A DNA stretch of 64,000 nt from CAZKBP01 sp964551015 (GTDB taxonomy: Bacteria > Bacteroidota > Bacteroidia > Cytophagales > Microscillaceae). The position numbers were made by a program, and so were the translations under genes. The stretch lies in assembly GCA_964551015.1 (NCBI GenBank), contig CAZKBP010000020.1, positions 39,612-103,611 of the forward strand, given 5' to 3'. This document shows positions 25,710 through 36,030 of the stretch, piece after piece (the stretch's first letter is position 1; each line of letters opens with the position of its first letter). The notes below the pieces were generated by a model, which did not search any database, was not told where the DNA came from, and saw nothing but the letters and a program-made list of their open reading frames with translations.

Positions 25710-26084
25710 CTAGAAACTAAATTCATCACGTGGTGTCTTAGGGGGTAAACCTAGATAAAGTCCATCGCTTCTTACTTCCAAGGGAAAATATTTGAGGGGG
25801 CGAATATTTTTCCCCGTTTGCTCTTCACCAGAGGATAAATCAAAGCAGTACTGATGCCAGACGCATACAATTTGGTTTTGGGCATTAAGCTCTCCCTTAC
25901 TGAGAGGAATCAATTTATGCGGGCAGGCATCTTCAATAGCAAACCATTCTTGAGCGGTACGGACGAGGCAAATTTTCTGCAGCCCAAGGCGAATCGGGTG
26001 AATATGATCGAGTGAGATTTTTTGCTCAGCTTGGTCAAGTGAATCAAAAATCTTATGCCATTCCCAAGTTTCAGTATCATTCAT
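25710..26084 (-). CDS. Rieske [2Fe-2S] domain protein
   Basis: A 124-residue single-domain protein. The cluster ligands fit C54 and H56 in DACPHK, and C74 and H77 in CVWH, with 17 residues between the pairs as in canonical Rieske proteins. There is no signal peptide or membrane anchor, so it is probably a soluble ferredoxin component of an oxygenase or reductase, or a nitrite-reductase small-subunit-like protein. No partner enzyme is adjacent. Confidence 0.9.
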   Translation of the reverse strand: MNDTETWEWHKIFDSLDQAEQKISLDHIHPIRLGLQKICLVRTAQEWFAIEDACPHKLIPLSKGELNAQNQIVCVWHQYCFDLSSGEEQTGKNIRPLKYFPLEVRSDGLYLGLPPKTPRDEFSF

Positions 26085-26226
26085 AAAGACATTTTTTTTG
26101 AAAGCTTACAAATCAGTGAATCTAGCTCATATTTTCGAGTATAAGCAACATAATACTTACTTCTGATTAGAATTGCACATAATTTGTTAACTAACTAGCA
26201 TAAAAACAAAAAGACAGGCCTTCTTT

Positions 26227-29200
26227 ATGTTCAAAAAAGCAATCGGGTTATTACTCATTATTTTCTTATGCGTATGTCTTTTTGCACAAAAGGCCCAGAA
26301 TACCCGTAAACTCAAAACAAATACCCGTTTGGGCTTATCTCCCCAAAAAGAGATTGCCCAATACCAGTGCGACGAATGGAAGAAAGATAAAGGTTTACCA
26401 CAAAATACCGTCTTTGACATTATTCAGAGCGAAGATGGCTATTTGTGGCTAGCTACCTATGAGGGACTAGCTCGCTTTGATGGGGTGGACTTTTCTATTT
26501 TCAACACGGCCAATGTCAATGAATTGCAAACGAGTGGCATCTGGACGGTTTACCAAGATCGAGAAGAAAACATTTGGCTGGGCACGAATAATGGCGGCCT
26601 CACGCGTTTTCATCAAGGGAAATTCACCACCTTCACCACCGAAAACGGCCTCCCTAGTAACACAGTCAATGCCATTCAGGAAGATACCACCCGGGGGCTT
26701 TGGGTAGGCACGAATAAAGGACTCTGCCTTTTCCGAGAAGGAGCTTTTAAGGTCTTTAATACCAAAGACGGCTTATCCTCAAGTCATATCACCGCCCTTC
26801 ACTTTAGCCAAGATGGCACCCTCTGGGTAGGCACCAATCGCGGCCTCACCGTTTATCAGAATCGGAAGTTCAAGGACTACACACACGATCGGCTTCTACT
26901 CTTCAACCGTGCAATTACCAGTATCACCGAAGATGCTCAAGGGCATATCTGGATTGGAACCCACGCGGGACTGGTGCGCTGGCACAAGAAAAACGAAAAC
27001 TATCAAGTCTTTCGCACCGATGATGGCTTGAGCGATGATTACATTACCGAAGTATACCTAGACTCCCGAGGTTCCCTCTGGATTGGCACCCAAAGCGAAG
27101 GGCTCAACCGCATCATAGCGCGAGAATTAGATTCGGAGCAGCCTCGTTTTGATAATTTCCGCGTGAAAGAGGGGCTCAGTTCCAACAGCATCAACGCGAT
27201 CTATGAAGATAGGGAAGGAAGTCTCTGGATTGGCCTGAGTAGAGGAGGACTAAATCGTCTCCGAGATGGTAAATTTACCAACTACACTACCACGGAGGGT
27301 TTATCTGATAATATTACCAATTGTGTTTATCAAGACAAGTCAGGAGGCATTTGGATCGGTACGGTGAGTGGCGGTATCAGCTATTTGAAAGATGGAAAAT
27401 TTCTTAACCTGACCAAGGCAGAGGGGATTAGCAGTAATCACGTGCGCTCGGTTCTCGAGGATCAGGCAGGCCATATTTGGATTGCTACCTATGGAGCAGG
27501 AGTAGATCAACTTACCTTCAACGAAAACATGGAGCTTATCTCCGTGCTGAATTATAGCTTAGGTAATGGCTTGGCTGGAAACGTGGCTCGCTCTCTGTAC
27601 GAAATGTCAGACGGCTCCATTCTGGTAGGCACCCATACTGGCTTGAGTATATACAGGAACGGGGAATTTGTCAATTATACACGAAAAGTCGGGCTTTCTG
27701 AAAATTCCATTCTAGGTGTTTACGAAGATTCCGAAGGCAATATCTGGACAGGTACGGACGGCGGAGGGCTTAATTGTATCCGCAAAGACAATACTTTTAT
27801 CAACTACAATACCAGTAATGGCTTGGCCAATGATTTAGTATTTGCTATTTATGAAGATAAGGAAGGATCTATTTGGATCGGCACCAGAGGCGGCATCAGT
27901 CGGATTAAAGACGGCGAACTGGTCAATATTTACGCGAAGGATGGCCTTGCCCACGATGCCATTCATGGAATCATGGAAGACAATCAGGGGCGCTTGTGGA
28001 TGAGCTCGAACAGTGGTGTGTTTTATGTAGAAAAAAAGATGCTAGATCGGGTTGCAGATAATAAAACGCGTAAAAATAATGGGAAAAAGATCGACATTTC
28101 CCTAGAATGTGTCCTCTTAGAAGAAGAAGATGGCATGAAAAGTAGCGATTGCGCAGCTTCTGCCCAGCCCTCCTTGCTCAAAGATCAAGCTGGCCATCTT
28201 TGGTTTCCTACCACCGAAGGGGTTACTACCATTAACCCCGCCCGCATCAAAATCAATTACATTGAACCCAAAGTAGACATCAAGCGGATCGTAGTGGATA
28301 ACCAAGTCTACGATACTTACCAAAAGATCAATCTCCCCGCTGGTGCCAGTAAATTTGAGATTGACTTCGCGGCTCTGAGTTTTTTAGCTCCCAGCAAGGT
28401 CAAATATCGTTATCGCCTCAAGGGAACTGCCTATAAAGAAAAATGGGTAGAAGTGGATAACAAGCGAGATGCCTACTACACGAACCTTCCCCCAGGTCAT
28501 TATACTTTTCAGGTACAAGCCTCTAACAACGACGGCGTGTGGAATCGTGAGGGAGCATCGCTCAAGTTTTATATTGCTCCTTTCTTTTACCAAACCACTT
28601 GGTTTTATGTATTAATCATTCTCTTGGCTCTATCTCTGGGTTTTGGCTTATATTACTGGCGTGTACACACCCTCGAGCAAAGTAAAAAAGCCCTAGAAAA
28701 AGGCATTGCAGAAAGCACACAAAAAATCAGAACGCAGTACGCTGAAATCACCCAGCAAGCAGAAGAGCTAAAGACGGTTAATAATATCGTCAGAACCATC
28801 AACCAAGAAGTGAAATTTGAGAAAGTACTCAAAGCCCTGCTAGAACAAGGGCTTTTACTATTTTCAAGCTCCAACCAAGGAATCTTCTTGGTAAGAGAAA
28901 GAGACAAAGGGCTTTTTCACTTGATCGCTTCTTGTGGATATCGTGATGCTGATTTTGACAGGAAGTATTTTAGCCGAGACGAAGTCATCGCTTACTGCCA
29001 GACGGGGCTTCATCTGGATGAGGGAATCTATCGTCTCCAGCCTAGTATTAACCTGCGTAAGCTAGCACCAGATTACAAACCTAAATCTTCCTTGGCCATG
29101 CAGATTGAGGTCAATGAACAATTAGAGGGTGTGATCTTCTTTGATAATTCTACTGACTTCCGGGACGTGTCCATGTCAGACATCGAGAAACTCACGCGTT

Positions 29201-30108
29201 TCAAAGAACACGCGGTTTCTGCTTTCGTGAAAGCACGTATTTTGCTAGAATTAGAAAATAAGAATGAACAAATAGAAACTTCTTATCGAAAAATCTCTGA
29301 TAGCATTCGCTACGCACGTCGCATCCAAAAAGCCATTCTACCTACCGAAGAAGAAATTTCTAGGCATTTTGAAGAGATATTCGTTTTCTATCAACCTAAG
29401 GATATTGTCAGTGGAGATTTTTACTGGTTTGCCGAAACCGTACCCGAACCTATTTTTAGTTTTGAAGGAGCTACCGAAAGTAAAACTTCTGTTTTCAAAG
29501 GATTTGGCGAAATGAAAACCGTACTGGCAGCCGTAGACTGTACGGGGCACGGCGTACCGGGTGCTTTTATGACCGTAATTGGCAATGATCTACTCAACTC
29601 GATCGTCATTGAAGATAAAACAACGCGGGCGCATCGTATTCTGGATCAACTGGACAAAAATGTTAAAACTTATCTCAAGCAAGAGGAAGGGGGACAATCG
29701 CGGGATGGAATGGATATGTCCTTGATGGTCATAGATGAAGAGCAAGGCATCATCGAGTTTGCGGGTGCTAAAAATCCGCTTTATTACATCAGGAATGAGA
29801 AACTACACCAAATCAAAGGTTCTAAGCATCCCATTGGGGGGGCTCAGATCAAGAAGAAGGTTTTTAGTTCCATAGAACTCCCTTACCAACCGGGAGATGT
29901 TTTTTACATGTTTTCTGATGGATTCCCAGATCAATTTGGTGGCCCCAATGATCGTAAATATGGCTCTAAACGATTCAGAGATTTCCTTTTAAAAATACAT
30001 CAGCTGCCGTTGCCTGAACAAAAAAAGCAGTTAGAAAATGAAATTAATCAATGGAAAGGTGAAAATAAGCAAACCGATGATATTCTAGTAATAGGATTAA
30101 AAATTTAG
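26227..30108 (+). CDS. Two-propeller / Y_Y_Y / GAF / SpoIIE sensor phosphatase
   Basis: A 1293-residue membrane sensor. After a signal segment (LLLIIFLCVCLF) come 14 two-component-regulator propeller repeats of the form G-x-(I/L)-W-(I/V)-G-T, ending near residue 690, enough for two seven-bladed propellers. A Y_Y_Y domain (KYRYRLKGTAYKEKW) follows, then one membrane helix (about 792-815), a coiled coil, a GAF-like domain (about 850-1000) and a PP2C-type SpoIIE phosphatase (about 1020-1293) with DIVSGDFYW, AVDCTGHGVPGAFM and a late QTDDILV. Unlike hybrid HTCS proteins it has no kinase or HTH. It probably dephosphorylates a partner in response to a periplasmic ligand. Confidence 0.92.
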   Translation: MFKKAIGLLLIIFLCVCLFAQKAQNTRKLKTNTRLGLSPQKEIAQYQCDEWKKDKGLPQNTVFDIIQSEDGYLWLATYEGLARFDGVDFSIFNTANVNELQTSGIWTVYQDREENIWLGTNNGGLTRFHQGKFTTFTTENGLPSNTVNAIQEDTTRGLWVGTNKGLCLFREGAFKVFNTKDGLSSSHITALHFSQDGTLWVGTNRGLTVYQNRKFKDYTHDRLLLFNRAITSITEDAQGHIWIGTHAGLVRWHKKNENYQVFRTDDGLSDDYITEVYLDSRGSLWIGTQSEGLNRIIARELDSEQPRFDNFRVKEGLSSNSINAIYEDREGSLWIGLSRGGLNRLRDGKFTNYTTTEGLSDNITNCVYQDKSGGIWIGTVSGGISYLKDGKFLNLTKAEGISSNHVRSVLEDQAGHIWIATYGAGVDQLTFNENMELISVLNYSLGNGLAGNVARSLYEMSDGSILVGTHTGLSIYRNGEFVNYTRKVGLSENSILGVYEDSEGNIWTGTDGGGLNCIRKDNTFINYNTSNGLANDLVFAIYEDKEGSIWIGTRGGISRIKDGELVNIYAKDGLAHDAIHGIMEDNQGRLWMSSNSGVFYVEKKMLDRVADNKTRKNNGKKIDISLECVLLEEEDGMKSSDCAASAQPSLLKDQAGHLWFPTTEGVTTINPARIKINYIEPKVDIKRIVVDNQVYDTYQKINLPAGASKFEIDFAALSFLAPSKVKYRYRLKGTAYKEKWVEVDNKRDAYYTNLPPGHYTFQVQASNNDGVWNREGASLKFYIAPFFYQTTWFYVLIILLALSLGFGLYYWRVHTLEQSKKALEKGIAESTQKIRTQYAEITQQAEELKTVNNIVRTINQEVKFEKVLKALLEQGLLLFSSSNQGIFLVRERDKGLFHLIASCGYRDADFDRKYFSRDEVIAYCQTGLHLDEGIYRLQPSINLRKLAPDYKPKSSLAMQIEVNEQLEGVIFFDNSTDFRDVSMSDIEKLTRFKEHAVSAFVKARILLELENKNEQIETSYRKISDSIRYARRIQKAILPTEEEISRHFEEIFVFYQPKDIVSGDFYWFAETVPEPIFSFEGATESKTSVFKGFGEMKTVLAAVDCTGHGVPGAFMTVIGNDLLNSIVIEDKTTRAHRILDQLDKNVKTYLKQEEGGQSRDGMDMSLMVIDEEQGIIEFAGAKNPLYYIRNEKLHQIKGSKHPIGGAQIKKKVFSSIELPYQPGDVFYMFSDGFPDQFGGPNDRKYGSKRFRDFLLKIHQLPLPEQKKQLENEINQWKGENKQTDDILVIGLKI

Positions 30109-30546
30109 TAAATTTGAATTCAGATAAATTTTGTTGGTCAGCGGCTACATCTGGGCTTTATTTTGCTGGTAAAAAAACAAAATCTGACGTTTATAATTAA
30201 AAAGCTGTCTAAAATCCATCTTCGGGCTACATAAGTCCATTTTTGGAACTTAAATCCAAGCACTCGGACCTACATCAAGCAAATAAACACCAAACCATGG
30301 CTATTCAATAGCCTTTCATCACAGAAAATTCATCTTATAAAAATACACCAAGGGTAACATCATCACAAGCTCACAGATTATTAACTAAAATAAATACATT
30401 CTTCATCTTCTACTAAGTTTGACCGAGTAGGAACCAGGGTCAAAATCGTTCATCAGGCAATAGGTAAGAGGCCAGTTTACAAAAAATTACTGTACGATCT
30501 CCTGTTGAATTATTATTTAAGATTAATAATTTTCTCTACTGAGCAA
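30109..30546. other. Intergenic region between the SpoIIE sensor and the TPR kinase
   Basis: I see no gene and no strong hairpin in these 438 bp. A TTG-started extension of the kinase frame begins at 30505, but the ATG at 30547 is the better start. Confidence 0.5.
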
Positions 30547-32688
30547 ATGCTGTGCAATATTCTCGACAAATTTAATTGGAGTCCACTACTTCTCCTGAGC
30601 TTATGGTGGCTCTGGGCGATTCCTCAACTACCCGCCCAAAGCCACCCTAGGATAGATAGTCTCAAGGTAGAGCTGGAGCGAGTTTCTAATGATAGCCTTC
30701 GGGTAGATATCCTGAATCAACTGGGAGAGCTATTCGTAACCTGGAAAGCAAAGGAGGCACTCCTCTACCTGGGGCGAGCCGAAGAGCTTTCCAAAGTAAT
30801 CGACTACAATCGGGGGCGGGCCGAAGCCTTGTACCAGATGGGCGTCTATTACGAAAATATGGACAAACCAGACCGGGCCATCAGCAAGTTTAATATGGCG
30901 AGAAGCATTGCCGAAACGCAAAAAAATATTCCCACCATCGCCCATTTACTGTTAAGAGTTGCTCAAAATTATGAAAAATTAGAAGATCGAGAGAATAGCA
31001 CCTTCTTTTACTTTAAAGCAGCTCGTTTTTATGGACAAATTCAGGATTATACCCATCAAGAGCAAGCCTACCGCGCGATTGCGCAAACCTTTTTAGAGCT
31101 GGATAAGCACAAGGAAGCACTTCACTACTTCGAGCAAAGCTTAGAACTAGCGCGACGCACCAAGCAGAATTCCGTACTCATTCTCGCGCTTATCCATGTG
31201 GGTAGTACTAACAGCAAATTAGGAAAATATCGTGAAGCGATCACCTATTTGGAAGAAGCTATTCAGATTAACCAAGAAAAAGAAAATCCCTCCGCTACCG
31301 TTCTGATTCATAATACCTTTGGCGAAGTCTACGGGAATTTAGACGCTTTTCAAAGAGCAGAGAATGCTACTTTTAAGGCTCTTAAGATTGCCCAGAAAAT
31401 AAACGATCGTTACCTAGTGAGCCAATCTTACAATATCCTGGCAAATATTTATAAAAAACAGGAGCGCTATTTTGAGGCACTCGAGTATCAAAAGCTAGCC
31501 CTCAACTTGTCTACGCAACTAGGATACACTGACCAAGCGATTGATTATTATCTGAAGGTTTCTAACATTTATTTCGCGCTGGCAGATTATCGCAATGCGC
31601 TAGACTATCACCAAAAATATACACAGCTTCAAGACTCTATTTACAATCAAAATACGCTAGAATCTATCTATCAAACGGCCATTAAATATCAATCAAAGGA
31701 AAAAGAACTGGAAATCAGTGAACTCAAAACTCAAAAAAGAATTAGCGAAGAGAAGCTGCGCCAGCGTCGTACGATCAATTATTCCTTAGGCTTGGGCTTG
31801 ATTTTGATTCTGACTTTTACTTTTTTTCTCTACCGCAGCAACCAGCGAATTGTCTCTACCAATAGCTTACTCAAAGAGAGAAATCATCAGATCGAGCAAC
31901 AGAAAGAAGAAATTAGCTACCAAAAATCTTCCTTAGAACGATTTAATAAGGAATTGGCACAGAAAAACCGCAAGCTTGTAGAGCTAGATCAAGAAAAGAA
32001 CCATCTCATCGGAGTCGTTGCCCACGACCTTCGCTCTCCGATCAATCAGGTCAAGGGCTTAATGGAAATCATTCGCCTCAGTGGTGATAACCTCAACGAG
32101 GAACAGACGCACCATATCAATCTAGCACTCAGCTCTTTGCAGAGACTAGACAAAATGATTAACCGCATTCTGGATGTCAACGCCATGGAACAGAGTGAAG
32201 GGAATATTCAATTAGAACAAATTGATTTAGGCGATATCCTCAACGAGATCGTTTACAATTTTAAAGACGTGGCGGCACGTAAAAACATTGAAATCATACG
32301 TGAGATTCCATTCGAGCAGCATTTCGCCTATTTAGACGAGAGCTATGCTTTGCAAATTTTTGAGAATCTGATTTCAAACGCGATCAAGTTTTCTCCCGAA
32401 GGCAAGAAAATCTACGTGGTACTCACAGAATTAGAAGATAAAATTCGCGTCATGATTAAGGACGAAGGGCCTGGATTTGCCCCAGAAGACCGTAAAGCGC
32501 TTTACGGAAAATTCAAAAAACTGAGTGCCAAACCCACCGCCGGAGAAGCCTCCACCGGCCTAGGATTATCGATCGTGAAGAAATACGTGGATTTGATGAA
32601 AGGTCAGATTCAGCTCGAGAGTGAGTCAGGCAAAGGAGCTACTTTTATTGTAGATTTCGAGAGAAGTGCCGTTCCAGATACCCACTAA
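30547..32688 (+). CDS. TPR-repeat sensor histidine kinase
   Basis: A 713-residue protein counted from the ATG at 30547. A signal-like hydrophobic segment (LLLLSLWWLWAIPQL) is followed by about eight TPR repeats (to about residue 390), a coiled coil, a membrane helix near 408-430 (LGLGLILILTFTFFLYRS), a second coiled coil, and a HisKA/HATPase core: H-box VVAHDLRSPI with the phospho-His near 492, N-box ISNAIKFSPEG, and STGLGLSIVKKYV. No receiver is attached. The TPRs face the periplasm, so the kinase probably senses envelope proteins or peptides. It is on the same strand as the SpoIIE sensor. Confidence 0.92.
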   Translation: MLCNILDKFNWSPLLLLSLWWLWAIPQLPAQSHPRIDSLKVELERVSNDSLRVDILNQLGELFVTWKAKEALLYLGRAEELSKVIDYNRGRAEALYQMGVYYENMDKPDRAISKFNMARSIAETQKNIPTIAHLLLRVAQNYEKLEDRENSTFFYFKAARFYGQIQDYTHQEQAYRAIAQTFLELDKHKEALHYFEQSLELARRTKQNSVLILALIHVGSTNSKLGKYREAITYLEEAIQINQEKENPSATVLIHNTFGEVYGNLDAFQRAENATFKALKIAQKINDRYLVSQSYNILANIYKKQERYFEALEYQKLALNLSTQLGYTDQAIDYYLKVSNIYFALADYRNALDYHQKYTQLQDSIYNQNTLESIYQTAIKYQSKEKELEISELKTQKRISEEKLRQRRTINYSLGLGLILILTFTFFLYRSNQRIVSTNSLLKERNHQIEQQKEEISYQKSSLERFNKELAQKNRKLVELDQEKNHLIGVVAHDLRSPINQVKGLMEIIRLSGDNLNEEQTHHINLALSSLQRLDKMINRILDVNAMEQSEGNIQLEQIDLGDILNEIVYNFKDVAARKNIEIIREIPFEQHFAYLDESYALQIFENLISNAIKFSPEGKKIYVVLTELEDKIRVMIKDEGPGFAPEDRKALYGKFKKLSAKPTAGEASTGLGLSIVKKYVDLMKGQIQLESESGKGATFIVDFERSAVPDTH

Positions 32689-32707
32689 GTACGGATAGAG
32701 AATAAAA

Positions 32708-32731
32708 GGACGCCCGTCCGTTTCTTTTTTT
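32708..32731 (+). terminator. Probable terminator of the TPR kinase
   Basis: A GC-rich GGAC / GTCC stem (32708-32719) is followed by GTTTCTTTTTTT, 20 bp after the stop codon. Confidence 0.55.
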
Positions 32732-32790
32732 AGCTTCAAAAAACGACTTCAAGACTTCACGGATCGTCCAATATTTTTCCTTAAAGCTTT

Positions 32791-32829
32791 AGAAACTGAT
32801 GGCGATTGTTTCAACCGCCATCAGTTTCT
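32791..32829. terminator. Strong hairpin between convergent genes
   Basis: A 14-bp perfect stem AGAAACTGATGGCG / CGCCATCAGTTTCT with an 11-nt loop, 24 bp beyond the stop of the prolyl oligopeptidase gene. It lacks a long T tract on either strand, but its place between convergent genes suggests a termination or 3'-end function. Confidence 0.65.
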
Positions 32830-32852
32830 TAACGATTGCTTATTAATCACCG

Positions 32853-34988
32853 TTATTTCGGCTCTACCCCCATGTTATAAAATGTAAAAGCCCACTTATC
32901 TGCCCATTCTTCTATTTGTTTTTCGGTGGGTTTGCCAGCCCCGTGTCCTGCTTTTTCTTCGATTCGGATGAGAACTGGATTTTTTCCTTGATGCTTTTCT
33001 TGCAGCGTGGCGATAAACTTAAAAGAGTGCCCGGGCACCACGCGGTCGTCGTGGTCAGCGGTAGTAACCAGTGTTGCGGGATAGGCCGTTCCTGCTTGGA
33101 TATTGTGCAGGGGAGAATAGTTTAATAGATATTCAAACATTTCTTTAGATTCTTCGGAAGTGCCATAATCACTGGCCCATCCTGCTCCGGCTGTAAATTT
33201 ATGGTAACGTAGCATATCCAAAACTCCTACGGCGGGTAGGGCTACTTTGGCGAGGTCAGGTCTTTGCGTCATGGTAGCTCCTACGAGTAAGCCTCCATTG
33301 GAACCACCCGCAATGGCCAAGTAATCGGATGTTGTATAATCATTCTCGAAAAGGTATTCCGCAGCGGCCATGAAATCATCAAAAACGTTTTGTTTTTGCA
33401 TTTTTGTACCAGCTTTGTGCCATTTTTCTCCATATTCTCCCCCACCTCTGAGATTAGGTTGGGCGTAGATGCCACCTTTTTCCAGCCATAAAATTCTCGG
33501 GATAGAGAAGCTGGGGGTCAAATTGACATTGAAGCCTCCGTAGCCATAGAGATAGGTTGGGTTTTGCCCATTTAGCGCGATTCCTTTTTTGTAAACGATA
33601 AACATCGGCACCTCTGTCCCATCTTTACTTTTGTAAAATACCTGCTTGGTTTCGTAATCTTCTGGGTTAAAATCTACTTTGGCTTGCTTGAACAACGTAG
33701 ATTCACCTGATTGAATATTGTACTGGAAAATGCTGTTGGGATAAGTAAAAGAAGTAAAGGAGTAGAAAAGTGTTTGGTCTTCTTTCTTGCCTCCAAACCC
33801 ATACGCTGTACCAATGGACGGCAGTTTAATTTCACGCTCCAACTTCCCTTGCATATCATATTGCTGCACATTGGTTTTGGCATCTACTAGGTAGCTGGCA
33901 AAAATCTTCCCTCCTCCCGTGCTGGCGTTGAGCACATTTGAGGTTTCTGGAATCACATCTTTCCAAGTTTCTGGCTTCGGATTGCTGATGGTCGTTTCTA
34001 CGATCCGTTTATTAGGTGCTTGCCAATTGGTTTCAATGAGTATCCGCTCTCCTTGACTGTCTAAAACTCCGTGGTCATGATCAAAGTTGCCGACTACTTC
34101 TATGATTGGGCTATCTTTTTTGGATAAATCTTGCAAATAAAGCTCATTCCCACTCGTACTCACGGCGGCCGAGATGACCAAATAGCGTTCATCTTCGGTC
34201 AAATACGCCCCAATGTATCGGCGTGGTGTTTCTTCGCCCCCGAAGATAAGTTGGTCTTGCGCTTGGTCGGTTCCTAGCTTATGATAATAAAGTTTATGAT
34301 ATTGAGTCTTTTGGGTAAGCTCTTTGCCCGCTTGGGGTTTGTCGTAGCTACTGTAGTAGAAACCTTCTTTGCCTTTCCAGGCGATGCCACTAAATTTCAC
34401 ATCTTTGATTTGGTCTTTCAACAATTGCTTGCTCTCCACATCCATCACGTAAATTTCTCGCCAATCTGAACCTCCACGAGAAATAGAATAAGCGAACAAC
34501 TGACCATCCTTCGTAAAAGAAGTGCCACTCAGGGCAACCGTTCCGTCTTCGGAGAAAGTATTTGGGTCTAGGAAAACCTCAGCGGGGCTGTCCAAAGTTT
34601 TTTGACGGTAGAGCACGTACTGATTTTGCAGGCCATCATTTTTGTAGAAATAATAGTAATCACCGTGCCGCACGGGGGCAGAGAATTTCTCGTAGTTCCA
34701 AAGTTTTTTCAGACGAGCTTTGATCTCTTCCCGGTGAGGAATTTGGTTTAGATAATCAAACGTTACTTGATTCTGTGCTTTGATCCAGTCTTTAACGGCC
34801 GCCGAGTCGCTTATCTCCAACCAACGATAGGGGTCAGCGACCTCTCTATCAAAGTAAGTATCAGTTTGCTCGACCTGAGCTGTTTTGGGATACGCTTGCA
34901 CTTCTGTATTTTGCTGAGCGTTAAGGGAATAACTCATTATACAAAGGATTGAACTTGTTATAATTTTTAAGAAAAAAGATGATTGCAT
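32853..34988 (-). CDS. Exported prolyl oligopeptidase (S9A)
   Basis: A 711-residue serine peptidase with an N-terminal signal peptide ending near LNA-Q, so periplasmic. The N-terminal beta-propeller spans about residues 70-430 and the alpha/beta-hydrolase catalytic domain the rest. The triad fits Ser in GGSNGGLLVG near 560, Asp in DHDDRVVPGHS and His in KAGHGAGK. It cleaves short proline-containing peptides after proline. Length matches the family. It is divergent from the inositol monophosphatase gene. Confidence 0.95.
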   Translation of the reverse strand: MQSSFFLKIITSSILCIMSYSLNAQQNTEVQAYPKTAQVEQTDTYFDREVADPYRWLEISDSAAVKDWIKAQNQVTFDYLNQIPHREEIKARLKKLWNYEKFSAPVRHGDYYYFYKNDGLQNQYVLYRQKTLDSPAEVFLDPNTFSEDGTVALSGTSFTKDGQLFAYSISRGGSDWREIYVMDVESKQLLKDQIKDVKFSGIAWKGKEGFYYSSYDKPQAGKELTQKTQYHKLYYHKLGTDQAQDQLIFGGEETPRRYIGAYLTEDERYLVISAAVSTSGNELYLQDLSKKDSPIIEVVGNFDHDHGVLDSQGERILIETNWQAPNKRIVETTISNPKPETWKDVIPETSNVLNASTGGGKIFASYLVDAKTNVQQYDMQGKLEREIKLPSIGTAYGFGGKKEDQTLFYSFTSFTYPNSIFQYNIQSGESTLFKQAKVDFNPEDYETKQVFYKSKDGTEVPMFIVYKKGIALNGQNPTYLYGYGGFNVNLTPSFSIPRILWLEKGGIYAQPNLRGGGEYGEKWHKAGTKMQKQNVFDDFMAAAEYLFENDYTTSDYLAIAGGSNGGLLVGATMTQRPDLAKVALPAVGVLDMLRYHKFTAGAGWASDYGTSEESKEMFEYLLNYSPLHNIQAGTAYPATLVTTADHDDRVVPGHSFKFIATLQEKHQGKNPVLIRIEEKAGHGAGKPTEKQIEEWADKWAFTFYNMGVEPK

Positions 34989-35145
34989 AGGATATATAGT
35001 TAAAGTGTTTTCGTGTAAATTTTATTAAAATTTGAAGGAATATTAGCAATATATAAACAACCTGCTGGATTAATCAGTCGCCTTCTCAAAATATTTACAA
35101 AAATCCGCTACTTTTACGAAATTAGAAACTTAAGTCATAAGATCG

Positions 35146-35943
35146 ATGGATCTGGAACATATTTGCCAAAGAGTCGCTGCAATCAGCAAGGAAGTAGGAG
35201 ATTTCTTACGTAAGGAAGCACAAGATTTTGATATTTCCAAAATAGAGCATAAAGGAATGAATGACTTGGTTTCTTATGTAGATCGAGAAGCAGAGAAAAA
35301 ACTAATCGGCAAACTCTTAGATTTGATCCCTCAAGCGGGTTTTTACAGTGAAGAAGACGAAAAAAACCGCGAAATTACCGACAAAGAATATCATTGGATC
35401 ATAGACCCCCTCGATGGTACTACTAATTTCATGCACGGCTTACCTCTCTATGCCATCAGTACCGCTTTGATGAAAGGAGAAGAAATCGTGGTGGGCGTGG
35501 TTTATGAAGTAAATCGGGACGAATGTTTCTACGCCTGGAAAGGGGGCGGTGCTTTCTGCAATCTGGAGCCGATTCGGGTATCGAGAGTATCCAGCTTGTC
35601 TGAAAGTTTATTAGCCACGGGCTTCCCTTACCGAGATTTTGACAAAGTCCCCTCCTATCTGGAAATTATTAAAGATTTTATGCAAAAGAGCCACGGCTTA
35701 CGCCGTATGGGTTCTGCCGCCGTAGATTTATCTTATGTGGCCATTGGTAGGTTTGAGGGCTTCTTTGAATACAACTTAAACCCTTGGGATGTAGCCGCGG
35801 GAGCCTTGATTGTCCAAGAAGCAGGAGGTAAAGTAAGCACCTTCGAGAATAAGGAAAATTACATTTTCGGACGTGAAATTGTAGCAGGCTGTGCCATTCA
35901 TAAAGCCATGCTAGATGTGATTCAGCACTATTGGAAAAAATAA
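35146..35943 (+). CDS. Inositol monophosphatase family protein
   Basis: A 265-residue soluble Mg2+-dependent phosphatase. Family motifs are SEEDEK (metal-binding Glu), WIIDPLDGTTNFMHG (the signature with the Asp ligands) and the C-terminal WDVAAGALIVQEAGG. The substrate may be inositol phosphate, 3'-phosphoadenosine phosphate or a sugar phosphate; sequence alone does not decide. A weak AAAAGC / GCTTTT hairpin with a T run lies downstream. Confidence 0.93.
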   Translation: MDLEHICQRVAAISKEVGDFLRKEAQDFDISKIEHKGMNDLVSYVDREAEKKLIGKLLDLIPQAGFYSEEDEKNREITDKEYHWIIDPLDGTTNFMHGLPLYAISTALMKGEEIVVGVVYEVNRDECFYAWKGGGAFCNLEPIRVSRVSSLSESLLATGFPYRDFDKVPSYLEIIKDFMQKSHGLRRMGSAAVDLSYVAIGRFEGFFEYNLNPWDVAAGALIVQEAGGKVSTFENKENYIFGREIVAGCAIHKAMLDVIQHYWKK

Positions 35944-36007
35944 GCAAAGGACAGATGCCCTTTGCCATTAAACCAAAACTAAAAAACTGAAAGTTAATAC
36001 GCTGACC

Positions 36008-36030
36008 AAAAGCTAACTAGTGCTTTTTTT
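36008..36030 (+). terminator. Possible terminator of the inositol monophosphatase gene
   Basis: AAAAGC / GCTTTT around an 8-nt loop runs into a T7 tract, 64 bp after the stop codon. The stem is short. Confidence 0.45.
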
